A stretch of 64,000 nt of DNA from Phycisphaerales bacterium (GTDB taxonomy: Bacteria > Planctomycetota > Phycisphaerae > UBA1845), in the NCBI GenBank assembly GCA_020852275.1, contig JADZBE010000022.1:124001-188000 (forward strand), given 5' to 3'. Below, piece by piece: positions 7,123-16,711 of the stretch (the first letter of the stretch is position 1; the number at the start of each line of letters is the position of its first letter). Position numbers and translations under genes: made by a program. Below the pieces are notes generated by a model. That model had not been told where the DNA came from and made no database searches. It saw only the letters and a program-made list of their open reading frames with translations.

Positions 7123-8808
7123 GTGAGCGTTGCTGAAACACTACTGACGCGAAAAAAGATCACGCCGGAGCAGCTCGAAAAAGCCAAGGCCGCCCGCCGC
7201 GGCTCCGAGCGGCTGGAGAAGTGCCTCGTCCGGCTGGGCTACATCCGCGAGCGCGACTACCTCGAACTTTACGGCGAGTCGCTCTCCATCCCCGTCGTCG
7301 ATCTCAGCCAGGTCAATCTCGACGAGAAGTTGATGAAGGACTTCCCCACCAAGGCTGTCCATCGCTACCACCTCGTCCCCATCGCGCGGAACAACGGCAC
7401 GATCAAGGTGGCCACCGCCAACCCGTTCGACCTGTACGCCTTCGACGAGCTTCGCATGTTGACGGGCGCCAAGATCGAGACCGTACTGGCGACCGAGGAG
7501 GACATCGGGCGGATCATCAAGAAGCACTTCGGCGTCGGCGGGCACACCGTCGAGGAGCTGGTCAAGGAGATCGGCAGCGACGGGCTGCAAATCATTTCCG
7601 AACGCGAGTCCACCGACGCGGACCTCATCGAGGAAGCGCAGGAAGCCACCGTCGTCAAGCTGGTCAACGAGATCCTCGTCGAGGCCATCCGCGACCGCGC
7701 GAGCGACGTGCACATCGAGCCGTATGAGCACGACCTGAAGATCCGCTACCGCATCGACGGCGTGCTGCACACCACGAATTGCCCCCCGGAGATCCGCCGC
7801 TTTCAACATGCCATCGTCAGCCGCATCAAGATTCTCTCGAACCTCAACATTGCCGAAAAGCGCCTCCCGCAGGACGGCGGCTTCAAAATCCGCGCGCAGA
7901 ACCGCGACATCGACCTCCGCGTCAGCATCATTCCCGCCGCGTTCGGCGAAGCGGTGGTCATGCGTATCCTCGACAAGGCCTCGGCGCTGCTGTCGCTGAC
8001 CGAGCTGGGCATGATCGACCCGGCGCTGGAGGGGATGAACAAGCTCATCGCCCAGCCGTACGGCATCATCCTCGTCACCGGTCCGACGGGTTCCGGTAAG
8101 ACGACCACGCTGTACTCGGCGCTGAACACCATCAAGAACGACACGATCAAGATTCTGACGGTGGAGGACCCGATCGAGTATTACATCGACGGCATCCAGC
8201 AGGTGCAGACCAAGGCGCGCATCGGTCTGACGTTCGCCGCGGGGCTGCGCTCGTTCCTTCGGCACGACCCGGACGTGATCCTCGTCGGCGAAATTCGAGA
8301 TCTGGAGACGGCCGAGGTGGCGATCAATGCGTCGCTGACGGGTCACCTTGTGTTTTCGACGCTGCACACCAATGACACCACGACGGCCAATACGCGTTTG
8401 TTGGATATGGGCGTGGAGCCATTTTTGGTTTCCAGCTCGATCAGCGGCGTGCTGGCGCAGCGACTCGTGAGAAAGCTGTGCCCGGACTGCAAGGAAGAAT
8501 ACAAGCCCGAGGCCATCGACATTCCCGGCGACTTCAAATATGAGAAGGGCGACAAGGTCTATCGCGCCGTCGGCTGCCGCGACTGCCGGCATACCGGTTA
8601 TCGAGGGCGCATGGGCATCTTTGAGTTGCTCATGATCAACGACGAAATGCGCGAGATGATCGTCAATCGCAAGAGCGCCGGGCAGATGCAGGACATCGCT
8701 CGGAAGAAATATGGTTTGCAGCTCATGCGCGAGGACGGGTGGAACAAAGTGCGCCTCGGCACCACGACCATCGACGAAATCGTCCGCGTCACGCAGGCCG
8801 TGCTGTAA
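7123..8808 (+). CDS. GspE/PilB-type secretion or pilus assembly ATPase
   Basis: This 561-residue cytoplasmic hexameric ATPase powers type II secretion or type IV pilus extension. It has an N-terminal MshEN/T2SSE_N domain and the nucleotide-binding core with Walker A GPTGSGKTT (near 320-328). An Asp box, Walker B ILVGEIRD and the HTND motif follow. A C-terminal zinc-binding region has CPDC at 453-456 and CRDC at 485-488. The GTG at 7123 follows AAAGGA. The frame stays open upstream to 6709, but that part is repeat DNA and lacks family similarity. No other pilus or secretion genes lie nearby, so GspE and PilB cannot be told apart. Confidence 0.93.
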   Translation: MSVAETLLTRKKITPEQLEKAKAARRGSERLEKCLVRLGYIRERDYLELYGESLSIPVVDLSQVNLDEKLMKDFPTKAVHRYHLVPIARNNGTIKVATANPFDLYAFDELRMLTGAKIETVLATEEDIGRIIKKHFGVGGHTVEELVKEIGSDGLQIISERESTDADLIEEAQEATVVKLVNEILVEAIRDRASDVHIEPYEHDLKIRYRIDGVLHTTNCPPEIRRFQHAIVSRIKILSNLNIAEKRLPQDGGFKIRAQNRDIDLRVSIIPAAFGEAVVMRILDKASALLSLTELGMIDPALEGMNKLIAQPYGIILVTGPTGSGKTTTLYSALNTIKNDTIKILTVEDPIEYYIDGIQQVQTKARIGLTFAAGLRSFLRHDPDVILVGEIRDLETAEVAINASLTGHLVFSTLHTNDTTTANTRLLDMGVEPFLVSSSISGVLAQRLVRKLCPDCKEEYKPEAIDIPGDFKYEKGDKVYRAVGCRDCRHTGYRGRMGIFELLMINDEMREMIVNRKSAGQMQDIARKKYGLQLMREDGWNKVRLGTTTIDEIVRVTQAVL

Positions 8809-8821
8809 TCAGGCTGCCCGC

Positions 8822-8917
8822 CCGCTTCGCGGCGCGATCCCCGGGTAGCCCGCTGCTCCCTCCGCGGCGCGATCACAGATGGACCCGCCGCTCCCTCCGC
8901 GGCGTTCCGCACCGAGC
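8822..8917. repeat. Imperfect tandem repeat of CGCTCCCTCCGCGGCG
   Basis: Two good copies about 36 bp apart and a weaker third copy just downstream of the GspE-like stop codon. The rest of the gap to 9143 holds the promoter of the next gene. Confidence 0.55.
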
Positions 8918-9035
8918 CTCGTTCTTCCCCTCTCCTTCGGAAGGTGAATAGAAGGCTCCGCAGGCCGTTCTTTCACTGATGCAGTCGCACAAGCGAACCC
9001 CCTGAAAAGAATCTTCGTCCTTTTCCATTTTTCGC

Positions 9036-9064
9036 TTGCCAGCCCGATAAGGGTGTGGTACACT
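9036..9064 (+). promoter_or_regulatory. Sigma70-like promoter of the Cys-rich secreted protein gene
   Basis: TTGCCA (9036-9041) and TACACT (9059-9064) are separated by exactly 17 bp. The predicted start near 9071 gives a leader of about 73 nt before the ATG at 9144. Confidence 0.6.
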
Positions 9065-9143
9065 GAGGGGAGTAGGTGATGCTTGGGTTAAGGTGTGCGG
9101 TACCCCGTCGGTCCCTTCCCTTCCCTATAAAGGGGTATGAGTG

Positions 9144-9551
9144 ATGATTCGACGTATGTCGTTTCTGGCGGGTCTTGTGGGTTTGCCCATGTGCCTACTC
9201 GCGGCCGCAAGCGAGCCGTCCACCCGGGCAAACCTCTGTGCCTCCGTCCTGTTGTGCCCCGATTGCGTTCCCTTCGAGATTTGCGAGTGCAACGAAGGAA
9301 ATGGAAACTGCAAGAAATGGAAGAACCCCAAGAAGACCTGCAACAGTTTCGTTGGAGACGCCCTTCAGATTTACCCAGTGTATGATGTTAGGTGTTACGA
9401 CGAAGACCGCTGTGCCTTCGCTCCGCCAAGCGTAACGGAATGCAGCGATGACGGCGATTGCCTGAACCTCATCAATGGCGCCTACTTCTTGGGATCCGAC
9501 TACAGTGGCGTAGAATATCGATTCGTCGTCCCAGAGGAATGGTGTAATTAG
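9144..9551 (+). CDS. Small Cys-rich secreted protein, unknown function
   Basis: The 135-residue product has a signal peptide (cleavage probably after AAAS, near residue 22). About 12 cysteines lie in the mature part, including CPDC, CECNEGNGNCKKW and CSDDGDC, which suggests several disulfides. I recognise no family. Codon use is less GC-biased than its neighbours. AAGGGG lies eight bases before the ATG at 9144, and a GTG three bases earlier is possible. It has its own promoter, and a DsbD gene lies 4 kb away. It may be a single-gene transcript. Confidence 0.75.
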   Translation: MIRRMSFLAGLVGLPMCLLAAASEPSTRANLCASVLLCPDCVPFEICECNEGNGNCKKWKNPKKTCNSFVGDALQIYPVYDVRCYDEDRCAFAPPSVTECSDDGDCLNLINGAYFLGSDYSGVEYRFVVPEEWCN

Positions 9552-9588
9552 CGTCAGAACCTACCAGCGCGAGGCGAAAGGCAAGACC

Positions 9589-9690
9589 TCATCATTCCCG
9601 CGCAGTCGGGGATCCAGCGGTTTGACGCCGTGTTCGGGATTCCCACCTGCGCAGGGGTGACGAGACCCATGTTTCGTTCGGGGTTCTGCC
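9589..9690 (+). repeat. BIME-like dispersed element, diverged short copy
   Basis: Head module TCATTCCCGCGCAGTCGGG, then ATCCAGCGGTTT and the second hairpin CCACCTGCGCAGGGGTGACG. The centre is about 25 bp shorter than in full copies. Confidence 0.75.
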
Positions 9691-9819
9691 TCGAGCTGCT
9701 GCACCGCTGACATCCAACTTGGCTGTTGCCGGTCTGGATGGAGGCATTTGAGACTCAACTGCACCCCCATCAGAAGAGAATGAACACGGAGAGCAGGTTA
9801 AGGTAAGGGAAAACCAACG

Positions 9820-11250
9820 ATGTGTACCCTGATCTTGCTGCTTGCGTTGTGGGCGCAAAGCCCATCACCGGAGAAACCCGATCTGTTGATCGAGGCCGAA
9901 GCTTCGAGGATGTCCTTTGGAACCGCCTGGATTGAATGGACGTCCACCCCCATCGAGCTCGGGACGCCGCGCCGCTGGACTTCGCGGTTTTCGGGGCGGG
10001 ACCATGCCTATGTCGATCACGGCCTCCCAAACGGCTCTCATTATGTGAATGAGGAGGACTCCATTGGGCACGCTTACAGCTATTGCGAGCGACGCGTTTT
10101 CCTCGATGCAGAGTCCCGAGAAGAATGGTCATACACGGCGGAGTCCACGGCTGGCGAACGCAGGGTGACCTCTGATCAACCCGCCACTCCTTACTGGGAC
10201 ATCCGAACACTGGGCATGTCGGCGGACCTCATGGGGAATGTCGGTCCCGAGGATTATTTTCGCTTCGACCGCGTGGATCACTTCACGGAATTCCCGGACG
10301 AGTCGCCTGCGCGTGTGGTAGCCGCCTTACAAAACGGTGTGGAGGTCACTTGGTACCTTGAGCCCGCATATAGCTATCAACCCGTGCGCGTCACCTTGGG
10401 ACGGGACGGGCAGGTGTCAAGGGAGAGCGTCTGCACGTACCGCGAATGGGATGGGCATTACTTCCCTGCCACAATCGAATTCCGCATGAATGGCGAGATC
10501 TGGGCGACCATCGAGGTGACCTCGGCTGAGTTCGATCGACCAAGCCATCCCAAGAAACTGACTCCCGCGATTCTGGCGATGCCGTGCGGCGTGCAGATCA
10601 AGTCGTCGGATCAGCCCGTGATGGTGTGGTCGGGCGACGGGCTTATCACGATTCAGGAGACGGGGGAAGCCCATCGCCAAGGGCTGCTGGATTTCACGCG
10701 TATCTCTGAGCTGCAAGCTGCTGAGCGAAGGGGGGAGTATCCAGGTCGGTTCCCTCGCTCTGATGATGGGCCTGATTTTGGCTTGCCGGGAGTGCCGCGC
10801 GCGCCGGGATTGTGGGAAGAGTATGTCCGCCGGTTCATCCGCGTATTCGACCTCGATGCGGGTCAGAAGGAACATGCCTGGCGAGTCCATGGCGAATGGC
10901 AGACCCAAGCGAAGGACTACCTGGCAAGCCGTCAGAAACGGATCGACAAGACCAATCTGGAAGCAAAGGAGCTGGCGTCCAGCGCTTCGGTTGAGGATCG
11001 TAAGCGTCTGGCTGCGCTGATCGAATCGCGGGACAAGTTGCTCGCGCCGGTTGAGAAGATGTTCCTGGACCATCTCCGACCCGAGCTGATCAGGATTCCG
11101 AACCCGAAGCAGAAGGAAGCGGTGCTCGCGAAAGAGAAGGAACGCAATGGCTCATCGGGCTTGGCTCAGTTGCTGGCCCCTCCCAAGGCGGAGCCGGAGC
11201 AGCCCTCAGTGCCCGGGACGTCGCCGCTTCCGAAAGCATCACCGCCCTGA
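9820..11250 (+). CDS. Exported protein of unknown function, 476 aa
   Basis: A short signal peptide (MCTLILLLALWAQS) precedes a mature protein that matches no family I know. Residues 20-260 look like a beta-rich domain. Residues 330-430 are helical and charged (YLASRQKRIDKTNLEAKEL, AALIESRDKLLAPVEKMFLD). The Pro-rich tail ends PLPKASPP. The first half resembles in general style the planctomycete exported proteins that bind or modify surface material, but this is only an impression. GC content is lower than in neighbouring housekeeping genes. The start is supported by the signal peptide and an upstream AAGGTAAGGG, which is rather far from the ATG. Confidence 0.7.
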   Translation: MCTLILLLALWAQSPSPEKPDLLIEAEASRMSFGTAWIEWTSTPIELGTPRRWTSRFSGRDHAYVDHGLPNGSHYVNEEDSIGHAYSYCERRVFLDAESREEWSYTAESTAGERRVTSDQPATPYWDIRTLGMSADLMGNVGPEDYFRFDRVDHFTEFPDESPARVVAALQNGVEVTWYLEPAYSYQPVRVTLGRDGQVSRESVCTYREWDGHYFPATIEFRMNGEIWATIEVTSAEFDRPSHPKKLTPAILAMPCGVQIKSSDQPVMVWSGDGLITIQETGEAHRQGLLDFTRISELQAAERRGEYPGRFPRSDDGPDFGLPGVPRAPGLWEEYVRRFIRVFDLDAGQKEHAWRVHGEWQTQAKDYLASRQKRIDKTNLEAKELASSASVEDRKRLAALIESRDKLLAPVEKMFLDHLRPELIRIPNPKQKEAVLAKEKERNGSSGLAQLLAPPKAEPEQPSVPGTSPLPKASPP

Positions 11251-11870
11251 GAAAAACACTTTCTGTCCGTGCGCTGGAAATTGACGCAGGCTCGGCGCGC
11301 CGGAATTGAGATGCCGGTTCGGCACAGCCGCCAGCATGGGATGACCCCATCATCCGCTTCGCGGCATCTTCGGTCCTTGCCCCATCGACCTGTCGGCTGA
11401 TCCTCGCGCTGGACACAGCCTGCGCGGCGGACAATGGGTCCTACACGTTCATGGCTCCTGAATCGGATTCGCACGCGCTCGCTGGAGCCGAACGATGAAG
11501 GCATCCCAGGCAACCACATCCTGACTGCGGACCAGCGGTGGCTGTGTTTGGCGTACTCGCCCGCCCAGGGTGAGTGATCCACCGACCCACGATCGCGCGC
11601 CCCGCGGGTCCGCTGCTGCGGACCCGTGCCACGCGCGTGCGGACCTATGCCACGCGCGCGCCCGTCCAAGCGTGGAAAGCGGTCGCCCTGCGCTCCTCGC
11701 CCGGCTTGCTTGCTCCGTCTTGCCTGCCTCGGCTTGCCTGCACCGTCTTGCCTGCGCCCGTTTGCCAGCTCCGGCTTGCCTCCGTCGGCCCGTCTGGTAA
11801 GTTTCATGCCTGCCCCGCTGGACTTTTGTGCGGCGCGGGTCGATGCAGACATCGTCCCAGGATGGGAGTG
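11251..11870. other. Intergenic region with repeat copies and a short orphan frame
   Basis: No supported gene. It contains hairpin family A copy 3 (11603-11628) and an imperfect array of CTTGCCTGC-type units of about 14-15 bp (11702-11790). A 47-codon frame at 11433-11576 is too short and isolated to call. The open frame of RNase D runs back through this region but has no coding character here. Confidence 0.6.
11603..11628. repeat. Hairpin repeat family A, copy 3
   Basis: GCGGGTCCGC-TGCT-GCGGACCCGTG, followed by CCACGCGCG, the same flank as the copy at 59811. Confidence 0.88.
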
Positions 11871-13199
11871 ATGAGCCGCCCCAGGGATGGAACCGTGACT
11901 ACCAGCTCGGATCGGTCCGCGACGATGATCACCCGCCCCCGCGAACTGCACCGGCTGTGCGCCCATATCCGCGAGACCCGCCGCTTCGGGCTGGACACCG
12001 AGTTCGTCATGGAGGACGTGTACGAGCCGGAGCTGTGCCTGGTGCAGGTGGCGGCCACCGACGGCGTCTACCTGATCGACTCCAAGGAAAGCTTGGACCT
12101 GACGCCCCTCTGGGAACTGGTCAGCGACCCGCAGATCGAGACGGTGCTGCACGCGGGGCAGGAAGATTTGGCGCTCTGCGTTCACGCGGTGAACCAGCCT
12201 CCGCGCAACATCTTCGACGTGCAGATCGCCGCCGGCCTCCTGACCTCGAATTACCCATTGAGCCTGTCAAAGCTCGTGCAGCAGAAGCTCCACATCAAGC
12301 TGCACAAATCCCAGACGCTCACGGACTGGCGCAAGCGCCCCCTCAGCGAGGACCAGCTTCTCTACGCCAGCGAGGACGTGGCCTACCTGCTGCCGCTGCA
12401 CGACAAGCTGACTGCGCGGCTCAAGAAGCTCGGGCGGACGGAGTGGGCGCGGGAAGAGTTCGCCGCGTTCGAGCGGATCGACCTGTACCAGCGTCCGCCG
12501 GAGGCGCAGCTTGCAAGAGTGAAAGGGACCGGTTCGCTGCATGGCGCGGCGCTGGTCGCGGCGCTGGACCTGATGCAGTGGCGCGAGCAGCTCGCCGACC
12601 GGCTGAACCGCCCGGCGCGGGCGGTGCTCAAAGACCATTTGCTCGTCGAGATCGCCAAGCACGGCTGGTCGAAGCCGGAGCAGGTTCGCTCGCTGCGCGG
12701 GCTGAACCTCCGCAAGGACCACATCAACGACCTGTGCGGCGTGCTCGTTCGGTCCGCGGAGAAGCCGCCTGCGCCCAAATCGGCGCATCGCACCGTTCGC
12801 GCGGAGCATCCGCTGGACGCCGTGCTCGTGCCGCTGCTGACCTCCGTGCTGCGCAGCGAGGCCGCAAGGCTGGACATCGCCTACGGTCTGCTGGCGACGA
12901 AGCAGGGCATCGCCGACGTGGTTGAGCCGTTCGTGGACGGGCGGCTGGATTCGCTGGAGCGGGTTCCCGGGCTGCTTTCCGGCTGGCGTGGAGAGGTCGT
13001 CGGGCGGACGCTTCGCAAGGTGCTGAGCGGCTCGTGGACCGTGCAGGTGGACCCGGCCGGCAACGGCTCGCCCCTGCGCTTCTGCAAGCCTTCGGACAAG
13101 CCCGCACGCAAAGCGAGCAGCGCCGGGCCGGCTTCCCTTTCAGGCGAGGACGACAACGCTGAGGATGCCGCGGCGGCCGGCGCGCCGGGTGCACCGTAA
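11871..13199 (+). CDS. rnd: Ribonuclease D (3'-5' exoribonuclease, DEDDy type)
   Basis: RNase D trims the 3' ends of tRNA precursors. The exonuclease motifs are clear: GLDTEFV (Exo I), FDVQIAAGLL (Exo II) and YASEDVAYLLPLH (Exo III with the catalytic Tyr). The C-terminal half holds an HRDC-like helical region (ALDLMQWREQLADRLNRPAR). The last 60 residues are low complexity. The chosen ATG at 11871 has AGGA eight bases upstream and gives 442 residues, and an in-frame ATG at 11862 is possible. A BIME-like element starts right after the stop codon. Confidence 0.92.
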   Translation: MSRPRDGTVTTSSDRSATMITRPRELHRLCAHIRETRRFGLDTEFVMEDVYEPELCLVQVAATDGVYLIDSKESLDLTPLWELVSDPQIETVLHAGQEDLALCVHAVNQPPRNIFDVQIAAGLLTSNYPLSLSKLVQQKLHIKLHKSQTLTDWRKRPLSEDQLLYASEDVAYLLPLHDKLTARLKKLGRTEWAREEFAAFERIDLYQRPPEAQLARVKGTGSLHGAALVAALDLMQWREQLADRLNRPARAVLKDHLLVEIAKHGWSKPEQVRSLRGLNLRKDHINDLCGVLVRSAEKPPAPKSAHRTVRAEHPLDAVLVPLLTSVLRSEAARLDIAYGLLATKQGIADVVEPFVDGRLDSLERVPGLLSGWRGEVVGRTLRKVLSGSWTVQVDPAGNGSPLRFCKPSDKPARKASSAGPASLSGEDDNAEDAAAAGAPGAP

Positions 13200-13202
13200 C
13201 CG

Positions 13203-13338
13203 CCCGCGGTGGAACTCGAAACCGGACAAGGGCCCTGTCACCCTCTCGCAGGCAGGCGTCCAGTCCTCCTATGAGAACCGCTGAATCCTTGCCTTCTCGC
13301 AAGTCAACGGCGGGATTCCCGCCTGCCCGGGAATGACG
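13203..13338 (-). repeat. BIME-like dispersed element, full copy in minus orientation
   Basis: Read on the minus strand it has the head (CGTCATTCCCGGGCAGGCGG), the centre GGATTCAGCGGTTCTC, the second inverted module and the TTTCGAGTTCCACCGCGGG tail. It begins four bases after the rnd stop codon and could act as a 3' hairpin for that mRNA. Confidence 0.85.
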
Positions 13339-13476
13339 AGCGTCGCCTTTGACGGCGGACGGTTACAGATTGCCAGGGTCGGACCTGGCACGCCGGCGAC
13401 GCGACGCTCCACCACGCGCGACCGGGCCCGCGCAGCGCTCGCCCGATGCCCACATGCGGCGCAAGGAGATCCCCGG

Positions 13477-13713
13477 CTACGAGCACTCCGTTGTCTGCGA
13501 CCAGTCGCTGCACTCGGCAATCACCACCGTTTGCGCGCCAATCTGCCCACTCCACTTGACCTTGCCCTTGCCGCGATCGTTGATCGTGAGGGTCTTCGCG
13601 TCGCCGCCGTTGCGAGTAACCGTCAGCTCCGTGCCGGCCGGCAGAGCTGAGACGACTTTGGCGGTGAGCTTTCCGTCCCGGCACCGCGCAGAGAATTTGG
13701 CGACGGCCCCACA
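13477..13713 (-). other. Shared 78-residue C-terminal domain, copy 1
   Basis: Runs from CGAVAKFSARCRDGKLTAKV to the C-terminal TTECS. The conserved features are described in the finding on this domain family. Confidence 0.85.
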
Positions 13714-14721
13714 ATCCGGGCCGGTGTTCATCGGCGTCATGAGAATCGCGCCGATGGGACCGCTGACGCCCTGTCGCGCCGCGGCGATGACCTGGCGGTT
13801 GTGGTTGATCCCGTTCGCGCCGCCCCACTGCACGTACCACTCGCCCTGGGATCCGTCGATCAGCTCACCCAGACCAAAGTAACCCTCGGGGACAAACGTC
13901 ACGCCCGAAGCCGTGTAGTAGTAGTAACTCAGGGCATCGCCGCGATCGTTGATGGCCGTGGCGCTGGTCGTCGTGGCGCAACCGCCCAGATACTCCCAGT
14001 CGACGCCTTGGCGATAGCGCATGGGAAACGTGCTGCAACCCGAGTAACCGAGAATGTAACCGCAGAAGTCGTTGTTGTTGTTCAGCGCCGCGGCCACAAA
14101 CCCCTGCCAGTTGCCGGGCGGCAAGGGGATATCAGTGAAAACGCCGGTGTCAAGGTCGAGCAGGCGATTATGGGCAATGATCACGCGCTGGTCATTGATG
14201 TCGCTGCCGATCACGCCCTCGGGGAGCCGGATCGTGCCCTCGCCCGTGAACTGCACGCCGGTGGAGAGGTTCCAACCCCAGTAGCCGGAGGCGCCGACGA
14301 CGTCGCCGACGTTGTTCACGGCGTATGCGGCGCAATACAAATCACCCGGCAGAGGTTCCCGCACCTCCACGGTGTAGCCGCCGGAAACCGGTCTCCACAC
14401 CGCGGCCGTCGGCTGGGTAATCACGTATTGATTCGGGCAGACGGAGCCAACAATGACTCCCGCATCGCTAATATCATGCGCCCGTGAGCTTTCCATGCCC
14501 GGCGGCAGGGGGAGAAGCTCGAAGGGCGCGCCGTTGTGTGATACCCCTGCGAGAAGTGCCGTGCCATCCGGCGACATGCTCCCGCATACGTCGCCAAAGC
14601 GATTGATCCCGGTGGCGGTCCAGCCGTCACCAAGGTATTGAACTCGGTAGGTCGGCACTTCGGCGTTCACCCACGCTGCGCCAAGGAACAGAAACCCCGC
14701 AATAGCCGACTTTGCATTCAT
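13477..14721 (-). CDS. Exported HAF-like repeat protein with shared C-terminal domain
   Basis: This 414-residue protein begins with a signal peptide (MNAKSAIAGFLFLGAAWVNA). The middle contains loosely repeated units with N-x-x-G-D-V-V/C-G and I-N-D/N-x-G/R cores (INRFGDVCG, VNNVGDVVGAS, INDRGDALS), like a degenerate HAF-repeat propeller. The last 78 residues are the four-Cys domain also found in the next three genes. Probably surface exposed, role unknown. It is the last gene of a minus-strand run of four, 71 bp after the preceding one. The ribosome binding site is weak (AAGAGAAG). Confidence 0.82.
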   Translation of the reverse strand: MNAKSAIAGFLFLGAAWVNAEVPTYRVQYLGDGWTATGINRFGDVCGSMSPDGTALLAGVSHNGAPFELLPLPPGMESSRAHDISDAGVIVGSVCPNQYVITQPTAAVWRPVSGGYTVEVREPLPGDLYCAAYAVNNVGDVVGASGYWGWNLSTGVQFTGEGTIRLPEGVIGSDINDQRVIIAHNRLLDLDTGVFTDIPLPPGNWQGFVAAALNNNNDFCGYILGYSGCSTFPMRYRQGVDWEYLGGCATTTSATAINDRGDALSYYYYTASGVTFVPEGYFGLGELIDGSQGEWYVQWGGANGINHNRQVIAAARQGVSGPIGAILMTPMNTGPDCGAVAKFSARCRDGKLTAKVVSALPAGTELTVTRNGGDAKTLTINDRGKGKVKWSGQIGAQTVVIAECSDWSQTTECS

Positions 14722-14792
14722 GCTTTCTTCTCTTCAATTGTAAACCCAAGATGCACCGCGCCGCGTGCAGAGCCGAGGGCAGAACTCGCCGC

Positions 14793-15032
14793 CTACAGGC
14801 ACATTGTTGTTTGCTCAGGAACCTCGGAACACTCGATAATGGCGACCGCCTGCGTTCCCGACTGTCCCGTCCATTTCACTTTGCCCTTGCCGCGGGCGTT
14901 GATGGTCAATGTCTTTTCGTCGCCGCCGTTGCGCAGAATGGTCAAGGTCGTGCTCTCAGGCAGCGAGGAAACCACTTTGGCAACAAGTTTTCCGTCGCGA
15001 CAGCCGACCTTCAACTTGCGAACGGCGCCGCA
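14793..15032 (-). other. Shared C-terminal domain, copy 2 (79 residues)
   Basis: CGAVRKLKVGCRDGKLVAKV to the C-terminal TTMCL. The DNA is visibly similar to the other three copies. Confidence 0.85.
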
Positions 15033-16667
15033 GTCCACGCCGCCGCCCGCCTCAACTATGACGCACGCAGAAAACTCCGAGGTGTCGCCGATAGAATCGT
15101 CCGTGGCAGTGGCGCTCAAAAACTCACCCGGTGCGGCCGCGCCTTGCAGCATAGCGCTGAAGCTTGCATTGCCAGCGCCGTCCGTGGTAAGGCGCGTTTG
15201 TCCCAAGAATATTTCACCTTCACCGTGACCCGTGCCGTCGCACACAGTGTTGGCAAAAAACTCCAAGCTATAGGATCGCCCGGGGAGAGAATTAAATGTT
15301 CCCGACACCGCAACGGAAGAGCCGTTGCTCAACGCTTCGCCGATGACGGGAAAGTTTTGCAGGCCGTTGCCGCCGGAATCGCCGTCCATGTTATCGTTGG
15401 GAGTCACGCCGCGGACGAAGTTGGCGGGCACGAGATCGATGCCGAGCGTTGTATTGTCGTGGATGGAGTTGCCGGAAATATGAATGCCGCTGAGCGGATT
15501 GAGGATCTCCATGCCGCTGCTCAGGTGGCCGGCGATCTCGTTTCCCTCGCCCGGTCCCGCCCCGCCGATCAAGACGTTGCGCACCGCACCCAGGTAGTAA
15601 TCATAGCTGTTGATGCCTGTGACGCTTCCCAGGGCAGGCTCACCGAGGGCGTTGAGGCCGATGGTGTTGCCCTGGATCACGAAGCCGCCGCCGGTGCCAT
15701 AGAGCGTGATGCCGGTGCCGTAGATCTGGCCTCGGCAATGGTCGTAACCGCGGGCGAGAATACCGGCGATGCGGTTGTTGACAATCAAGGCTCCGTAATT
15801 CTCACCTTCGAAGCCGATTCCCGTCGTGGAAGCATCACTGCCCTGGCTCATCCCGTCGGGCGTGGTGCCGATCCAATTGCCCTCGATGATCGTGTCGATG
15901 CTGTCAAAGATCTGCACCGTTGTGCCGCCGGGGCAACCTTCCCCGCTGAAAGTTCCATACCCGGTAATGTAGTTCCGCTCTCCCTCCGTCGGTCCTCCGA
16001 TGCGGTTGCCCGTCGCCGGCTGCCCGCCGCCGAACCACCCGAGGACTCGAACCCGCGCATAGGTGTTGCCCGCGACCACATTGTTCGACGCGCGGTCGAT
16101 CTTGATGGTTCCCCCGGTGTTGCCGTCGCCAAGCAATGCCCCGCCAATGAGATTGAACTGCGAATCATAAATCTCGATGCCCGTCGCGGTGTTGTTCTGA
16201 AGAATGTTGCCCGACCCCCCGCTGATGTGAATGCTGGAGTTGTCGAAGCCGCGCATCTCTCCGCCGACGTTGTCGATGATGTACGTCTCCTGCCAGATGA
16301 CGACCTCCCCTCCGTCCGTGTAGGTGTCGCCCGTAAACTCGGTCTGGGTCGTTGCGTCGATGATCGCCGTCTGAAACACGCGAAAGCCGAGGAACGGCCG
16401 CAGCACGACTCGGCCGGGAAACAACCATTGGTATTCCCACTCGTTCTGCGGAACCGCGAAACCGATGGTCTGGACGCCCGGCGTGTTGTCGGACGCCAGC
16501 CCGGCCTCCGCCAACGACACGCGACCGTCTGGGCCCGGCAGGTTCTCCACGCGTTGCGCTCCGCCGAAATCCACGACGTCCGACGATGTATTGACCGTGA
16601 CAACTTCCGCCTGCGCCCAGCCGCAGACTGTGATCAGCCAGGCCGGCATTGCAGTCCTACATTTCAT
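14793..16667 (-). CDS. Exported parallel beta-helix protein with shared C-terminal domain
   Basis: The 624-residue product has a signal peptide (MKCRTAMPAWLITVCGWAQA). A long right-handed beta-helix follows (about 90-420), with repeated N-x-I-x-G and GN-x-I turns such as VIQGNTIGLNALGEP and IHISGNSIHDNTTLGID, the style of NosD/pectate-lyase-like proteins. A beta-sandwich segment comes next (SVAVSGTFNSLPGRSYSLEF), then the 79-residue shared C-terminal domain. No catalytic residues can be assigned. The ATG at 16665-16667 has GGAG seven bases upstream and starts the signal peptide. The longer frame to 16721 is not supported. It lies 44 bp after the gene upstream in the same run. Confidence 0.87.
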   Translation of the reverse strand: MKCRTAMPAWLITVCGWAQAEVVTVNTSSDVVDFGGAQRVENLPGPDGRVSLAEAGLASDNTPGVQTIGFAVPQNEWEYQWLFPGRVVLRPFLGFRVFQTAIIDATTQTEFTGDTYTDGGEVVIWQETYIIDNVGGEMRGFDNSSIHISGGSGNILQNNTATGIEIYDSQFNLIGGALLGDGNTGGTIKIDRASNNVVAGNTYARVRVLGWFGGGQPATGNRIGGPTEGERNYITGYGTFSGEGCPGGTTVQIFDSIDTIIEGNWIGTTPDGMSQGSDASTTGIGFEGENYGALIVNNRIAGILARGYDHCRGQIYGTGITLYGTGGGFVIQGNTIGLNALGEPALGSVTGINSYDYYLGAVRNVLIGGAGPGEGNEIAGHLSSGMEILNPLSGIHISGNSIHDNTTLGIDLVPANFVRGVTPNDNMDGDSGGNGLQNFPVIGEALSNGSSVAVSGTFNSLPGRSYSLEFFANTVCDGTGHGEGEIFLGQTRLTTDGAGNASFSAMLQGAAAPGEFLSATATDDSIGDTSEFSACVIVEAGGGVDCGAVRKLKVGCRDGKLVAKVVSSLPESTTLTILRNGGDEKTLTINARGKGKVKWTGQSGTQAVAIIECSEVPEQTTMCL

Positions 16668-16711
16668 GTGTTCGCTCCATGATCGAACCCAAGTTCCAGT
16701 GATAAGCAAAT

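Noticed and set aside
11433-11576. A 47-codon orphan frame (MGPTRSWLLNRIRTRSLEPN...)
   Set aside because: No ribosome binding site, no known family and flanked by repeats. A gene remnant is possible but cannot be supported.
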